NCBI RefSeq assembly: GCF_000455485.1 | Contig: NZ_CBQR020000025.1 | Span: 1-64,000, forward strand | Origin: Gorillibacterium massiliense | Lineage (GTDB): Bacteria; Bacillota; Bacilli; Paenibacillales; NBRC-103111 | Length of the DNA: 64,000 nt | Reading direction: 5' to 3' | Shown: one piece after another, positions 61,283 to 64,000 of the stretch | How positions within the stretch are numbered: position 1 is the first letter of the stretch | How the letters are laid out: the number at the start of each line of letters is the position of its first letter | The notes under the pieces: generated by a model | The model's database searches: none | The model's input: the letters and a program-made list of their open reading frames with translations, nothing else | Told to the model about the DNA's origin: nothing | Made by a program: the position numbers and the translations under genes

Positions 61283-61890
61283 AGCATATTTTTAAACAGG
61301 GCAGCGACCTGTCGGCGCCAGTATTGGTACTCTTTCACGGAACAGGTGGAACGGAAACGGATCTGCTGCCCATCGCCAGGATGGTCTCTCCAGGCTCCTC
61401 TGTGCTCTCCCTGAGAGGGAACGTATTGGAAAATGGCATGCCCCGTTTTTTCAGAAGGTTAGAGGAGGGAGTGTTCGACGAAGTTGATCTGGTATTTCGC
61501 ACCGAGGAGATCAAGGATTTTTTGGATGATGCGGCGGTGCAATACGGCTTCGATCGTGAAAACCTGATCGCCATCGGTTATTCCAACGGCGCCAATATGG
61601 CAGGCAGCTTGCTTTTTCACCATCCTGGAGTATTGAGGGGCGCGCTGCTGCATCACCCCATGGTTCCCCGCCGGGGGATTCAACTGCCAGATTTGACCGG
61701 GTTGAAGGTGTTTATTGGAGCGGGTACCAATGATCCGATCTGTCCGGCGGAAGAAACGAATGAGCTTGCCGGTTTGTTATCAGATGCGGGAGCCGATGTT
61801 GATATTCATTGGGAGCGGTTTGGCCACCAATTGACTTCTTCAGAACTTGAGGCAGCGGTTGATTGGTTTAAACTCACGTATATCGACTAA
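61279..61890 (+). CDS. mhqD: Alpha/beta hydrolase MhqD (carboxylesterase/phospholipase family)
   Basis: 203 residues: oxyanion motif LFHGTGGTETDLL, nucleophile elbow GYSNGANMAGS, catalytic Asp in GTNDPICP and His in FGHQLTSSE. It pairs with MhqE in quinone/electrophile resistance and is probably expressed from the operator at 60216. GTG 61279 overlaps the mhqE stop. Confidence 0.87.
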   Translation: MKHIFKQGSDLSAPVLVLFHGTGGTETDLLPIARMVSPGSSVLSLRGNVLENGMPRFFRRLEEGVFDEVDLVFRTEEIKDFLDDAAVQYGFDRENLIAIGYSNGANMAGSLLFHHPGVLRGALLHHPMVPRRGIQLPDLTGLKVFIGAGTNDPICPAEETNELAGLLSDAGADVDIHWERFGHQLTSSELEAAVDWFKLTYID

Positions 61891-61904
61891 AGGTTGACCA
61901 CGGA

Positions 61905-62168
61905 TCAACGCGGTTCCGGCTTCGTTACCCGCTCCATATCCGATAGCAGCCGAAATGCATCCTCGTTGCATGAGCCGCACATTTCTTCAGCGGGCTGCAG
62001 GCTGCCACAAACCAGGGGACGCTCCGGTTTGCCAAACAGCCGGCAAGCGTTATCGGGCGTGAGTTGAGCGCAACGTATACCTGCGGGTTTGCCATAGGGC
62101 ATATCGGGTATGGGCGAAGTGATGGAGATGACAATACAGCAAGCGGCGCAACCGATCCGGCATTCCAT
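61905..62168 (-). CDS. YkgJ family cysteine-cluster protein
   Basis: 87 residues with an N-terminal cysteine cluster (MECRIGCAACCIVISITSPI; C3, C7, C10, C11) and further cysteines in GIRCAQL, ACRLFG and MCGSC, the pattern of YkgJ/zinc- or iron-chelating domain proteins. Function unknown. Start 62168 is seven bases after GGAGGG on the minus strand. It is convergent with mhqD, 14 bases apart and without a terminator between. Confidence 0.83.
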   Translation of the reverse strand: MECRIGCAACCIVISITSPIPDMPYGKPAGIRCAQLTPDNACRLFGKPERPLVCGSLQPAEEMCGSCNEDAFRLLSDMERVTKPEPR

Positions 62169-62200
62169 GCGCAATCCCTCCAAGTGATGCGGATAGAAGA

Positions 62201-62238
62201 TTACCCCCGGCTTTCTGGCCGGGGATTCTTTTTTTCAC
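62201..62238 (+). terminator. Plus-strand terminator-like hairpin upstream of the ykgJ-type gene
   Basis: ACCCCCGGC, loop, GCCGGGGA, then TTCTTTTTTT. The T run is on the plus strand although the nearest plus-strand gene (mhqD) ends about 310 bases earlier. Confidence 0.65.
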
Positions 62239-62595
62239 TAAAATGAAAAATTTGATCGGTTTTTGCTGAAACTTTGGGACGAGTTGCTTCGTAGTAGATA
62301 TGTCCATAAGAAAACCTCTATCGAGGCTTTATAAAGATGAGCGACCGCGTTTCAGAGGTGAATGTTTTGTACTTGAGCACTTTAGCAAACATAAACATTC
62401 TGTAACGATAAAAAAACCGTCAGCTGCTAGGCTAACGGATGCTTGTTGTGCAAGATTGTGATAGTGATCGATTGTCAAAAAAAAATTTGACGGCCGAAAA
62501 TGACTGTGGTAGAATAACGAACACATTTATATACTATAATAATACCTAAACATACCACAAGATTTAACTTTTGTCAAACATCGAGGGGGCGGAGA
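62239..62595 (+). other. Intergenic region upstream of the RpoD-like sigma gene
   Basis: AT-rich, no credible gene. It holds small hairpins (CCTC-TATC-GAGG near 62318; CCGTCAG/CTAACGG near 62426), the inverted repeat GTCAAA/TTTGAC (62474-62491), the sigma gene promoter and a TTTGTCAAA (62570-62578) that matches the Spo0A-box consensus. Confidence 0.4.
62487..62515 (+). promoter_or_regulatory. Sigma-A promoter with extended -10
   Basis: TTGACG, 17 bases, TAGAAT preceded by TGG (extended -10). Confidence 0.78.
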
Positions 62596-63513
62596 ATGAG
62601 CAGCGAAAACTACGCGGAACTTGAGAAAGCTGAGCAGTTTCATGAAACGACGAATCTTAACGATACGATGATTCCGCCAGGGGTGGCGGTCAGCGATCCA
62701 GTTCGCATGTACTTGAAGGAAATTGGCCGTGTGCCGTTGCTTACGGCGGAGGAAGAGATCGAGCTGGCCAAGCGCTCGGAACAAGGCGACGAAGCCGCTC
62801 AACGGCGATTGGCGGAAGCGAACTTGCGCCTTGTCGTCAGTATCGCAAGAAGGTATGTAGGCCGCGGAATGCCTTTTCTGGATCTGATTCAGGAAGGAAA
62901 CATGGGCCTCATGAAGGCCGTAGAGAAGTTTGATTACACCAAGGGCTTCAAATTCAGCACCTATGCAACCTGGTGGATTCGCCAAGCCATCACCCGAGCG
63001 ATTGCCGATCAGGCTCGCACCATCCGGATTCCCGTTCATATGGTCGAAACGATCAACAAGTTGACCCGGATTTCCCGCCAGTTGCATCAAACTTTGGGCA
63101 GAGAGCCTTCTCCCGAAGAGATTGCTAAAGAGATGGATATCAGCACAGAGAAAGTACTTGAAATCATGAAGGCTTCTCAAGAGCCGGTATCTTTGGAAAC
63201 CCCGGTGGGTGAAGAGCACGATTCCAATTTGGGAGACTTTATCGAAGATGAGGATGTCGTCTCGCCGGGAGATGCCGCCGATTATCAAATGCTGAAAGAG
63301 CAAGTGGAGGACGTGCTAGACTCTCTTACCGAGAGAGAAGAAAACGTGCTTCGGCTTCGTTTCGGTCTTCAGGACGGCAGAACCCGAACCCTGGAGGAAG
63401 TTGGCAAAGTATTCGGCGTAACACGGGAGCGAATTCGGCAAATCGAAGCGAAGGCGTTGCGCAAGCTGAGGCATCCGAGCCGTAGCAAACGGCTGAAGGA
63501 TTTTCTGGAGTAA
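62596..63513 (+). CDS. RpoD/SigA-like sigma-70 factor lacking region 1.1
   Basis: 305 residues: a short acidic N-terminus, region 1.2 ([20 protein letters not shown]), region 2 ([40 protein letters not shown]), region 3 and region 4 ([20 protein letters not shown]). Regions 2 to 4 read like the primary sigma factor. It is about 65 residues shorter than B. subtilis SigA and not next to dnaG, so it is either a second RpoD paralogue or a relocated primary factor. ATG 62596 follows GAGGGGGCGGAG. Own promoter and strong terminator. Confidence 0.88.
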   Translation: MSSENYAELEKAEQFHETTNLNDTMIPPGVAVSDPVRMYLKEIGRVPLLTAEEEIELAKRSEQGDEAAQRRLAEANLRLVVSIARRYVGRGMPFLDLIQEGNMGLMKAVEKFDYTKGFKFSTYATWWIRQAITRAIADQARTIRIPVHMVETINKLTRISRQLHQTLGREPSPEEIAKEMDISTEKVLEIMKASQEPVSLETPVGEEHDSNLGDFIEDEDVVSPGDAADYQMLKEQVEDVLDSLTEREENVLRLRFGLQDGRTRTLEEVGKVFGVTRERIRQIEAKALRKLRHPSRSKRLKDFLE

Positions 63514-63527
63514 ATGGAATCAATGAG

Positions 63528-63572
63528 ACTCCGGCAGGAGAGAAATCTACCCTCTCCTGCCGGAGTTTTTTA
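63528..63572 (+). terminator. Strong terminator after the sigma gene
   Basis: ACTCCGGCAGGAGAG pairs perfectly with CTCTCCTGCCGGAGT, then TTTTTTAA. Confidence 0.92.
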
Positions 63573-63682
63573 ATGCCAGAAGTTCTCAATTTGTAACTAT
63601 CGGCCTCCAAGCCTAAAGGGTACAATGAAATGGGATTAGCTGCTTGCTAAGAATTAGCCATTCAAAGGAGGAAGAGAAACGA

Positions 63683-64000
63683 ATGGGCGCATTGGGGAAA
63701 CTGCCAAGAAAATCACCGGAAGAGTTAGGCTTGTCATCGCTAGCCGTATCCGCGTTTCTTCATGAATTGCAAACGAAGGAACTGGAACTGCACAGCTTCA
63801 TGCTGCTGCGCCATGGGGCGGTTGCGGCGGAAGGTTGGTGGGCTCCTTATGAGCATGATTTGCCGCATATGCTGTTTTCCTTGAGCAAAAGCTTTACCTC
63901 TACCGCAGTGGGTTTGGCTATCTCGGAAGGGTTCATGACACTGGACAGCAAAGTGGTGTCGTTTTTTCCGGAGGAGACACCGGCCGACGCTTCGGAATAT
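63683..64000 (+). CDS. Serine hydrolase, beta-lactamase family (partial at window edge)
   Basis: The first 106 codons of a gene that runs off the window. SLSKSFTSTAVGLAISEG contains the S-x-x-K catalytic tetrad (Ser-Leu-Ser-Lys) of class C beta-lactamase-like esterases/peptidases, preceded by the usual HSFMLLRHGAVAAEGWWAPY region. No signal peptide, so a cytosolic esterase-type member is likely. ATG 63683 follows AAAGGAGGAAGAG. Confidence 0.82.
   Translation, partial: MGALGKLPRKSPEELGLSSLAVSAFLHELQTKELELHSFMLLRHGAVAAEGWWAPYEHDLPHMLFSLSKSFTSTAVGLAISEGFMTLDSKVVSFFPEETPADASEY

Overview
The window is one contiguous stretch of chromosome from a spore-forming, low-to-mid-GC Firmicute, most probably a member of the Paenibacillaceae. 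The evidence is the Bacillus-type order ymfH-ymfI-ymfJ-ymfK-rodZ(ymfM), yajQ, rimO-pgsA-cinA-recA-recX-rny-ymdB-spoVS, the later miaB-ricA pair, a complete sigY-yxlCDEFG operon, an S-layer-homology/YcdB protein, and strong GGAGG ribosome sites with frequent GTG/TTG starts. I saw no rRNA, tRNA, CRISPR array, insertion sequence or prophage.

Layout. 0-12 kb: conserved housekeeping core (EF-P modification, cell-shape factor RodZ, ribosomal protein and tRNA methylthiolation, phosphatidylglycerol phosphate synthase, SOS-controlled recA with a LexA box, RNase Y and YmdB, SpoVS). 12-19 kb: membrane dipeptidase, a two-subunit 2-oxoacid:ferredoxin oxidoreductase, a PduL-type phosphotransacylase, then miaB and ricA. 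19-24 kb: phosphodiester glycosidase-like protein and the sigma-Y operon behind a recognisable ECF autoregulatory promoter. 24-33 kb: transporters (EamA, YitT, MFS), a XerS-type recombinase, a CapA-like lipoprotein and an SLH-anchored YcdB/YcdC protein. 33-36 kb: a solitary Fur-controlled feoA, a lysine riboswitch driving lysP, and a secreted NlpC/P60 hydrolase. 36-45 kb: an AbrB-zinc-ribbon-HTH regulator, membrane and redox proteins, a Gfo/Idh/MocA oxidoreductase, a probable gene relic, phosphoesterase, HEAT, AI-2E-family and CNNM proteins. 45-49.4 kb: a 1447-residue secreted multidomain protein that looks like a polysaccharide lyase. 49-59 kb: metal and redox genes (Zur, a FrnE-like DsbA, SufR-like regulator, superoxide dismutase), an LTA-synthase-family enzyme, and a divergent ArsR/P-type ATPase zinc-cadmium efflux locus followed by ycgR-ycgQ. 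59-62 kb: MhqR-like repressor with the mhqE-mhqD electrophile detoxification pair, sharing a palindromic operator. 62-64 kb: a short RpoD-like sigma factor and the start of a serine hydrolase.

How the genes work together: several units carry their own readable control: LexA on recA, sigma-Y on its own operon, Fur on feoA, lysine riboswitch on lysP, an ArsR operator on the P-type ATPase, and two matching palindromes for the MarR-type repressor. No single undescribed defence-like or mobile system stands out; the most novel-looking items are the lyase with an internal PA14 domain, the AbrB-zinc-ribbon-HTH regulator, the RicA variant with its cysteine/histidine segment moved to the N-terminus, and the stand-alone sigma factor lacking region 1.1. 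Functions are assigned by reading motifs and gene order by eye; no database search was run.
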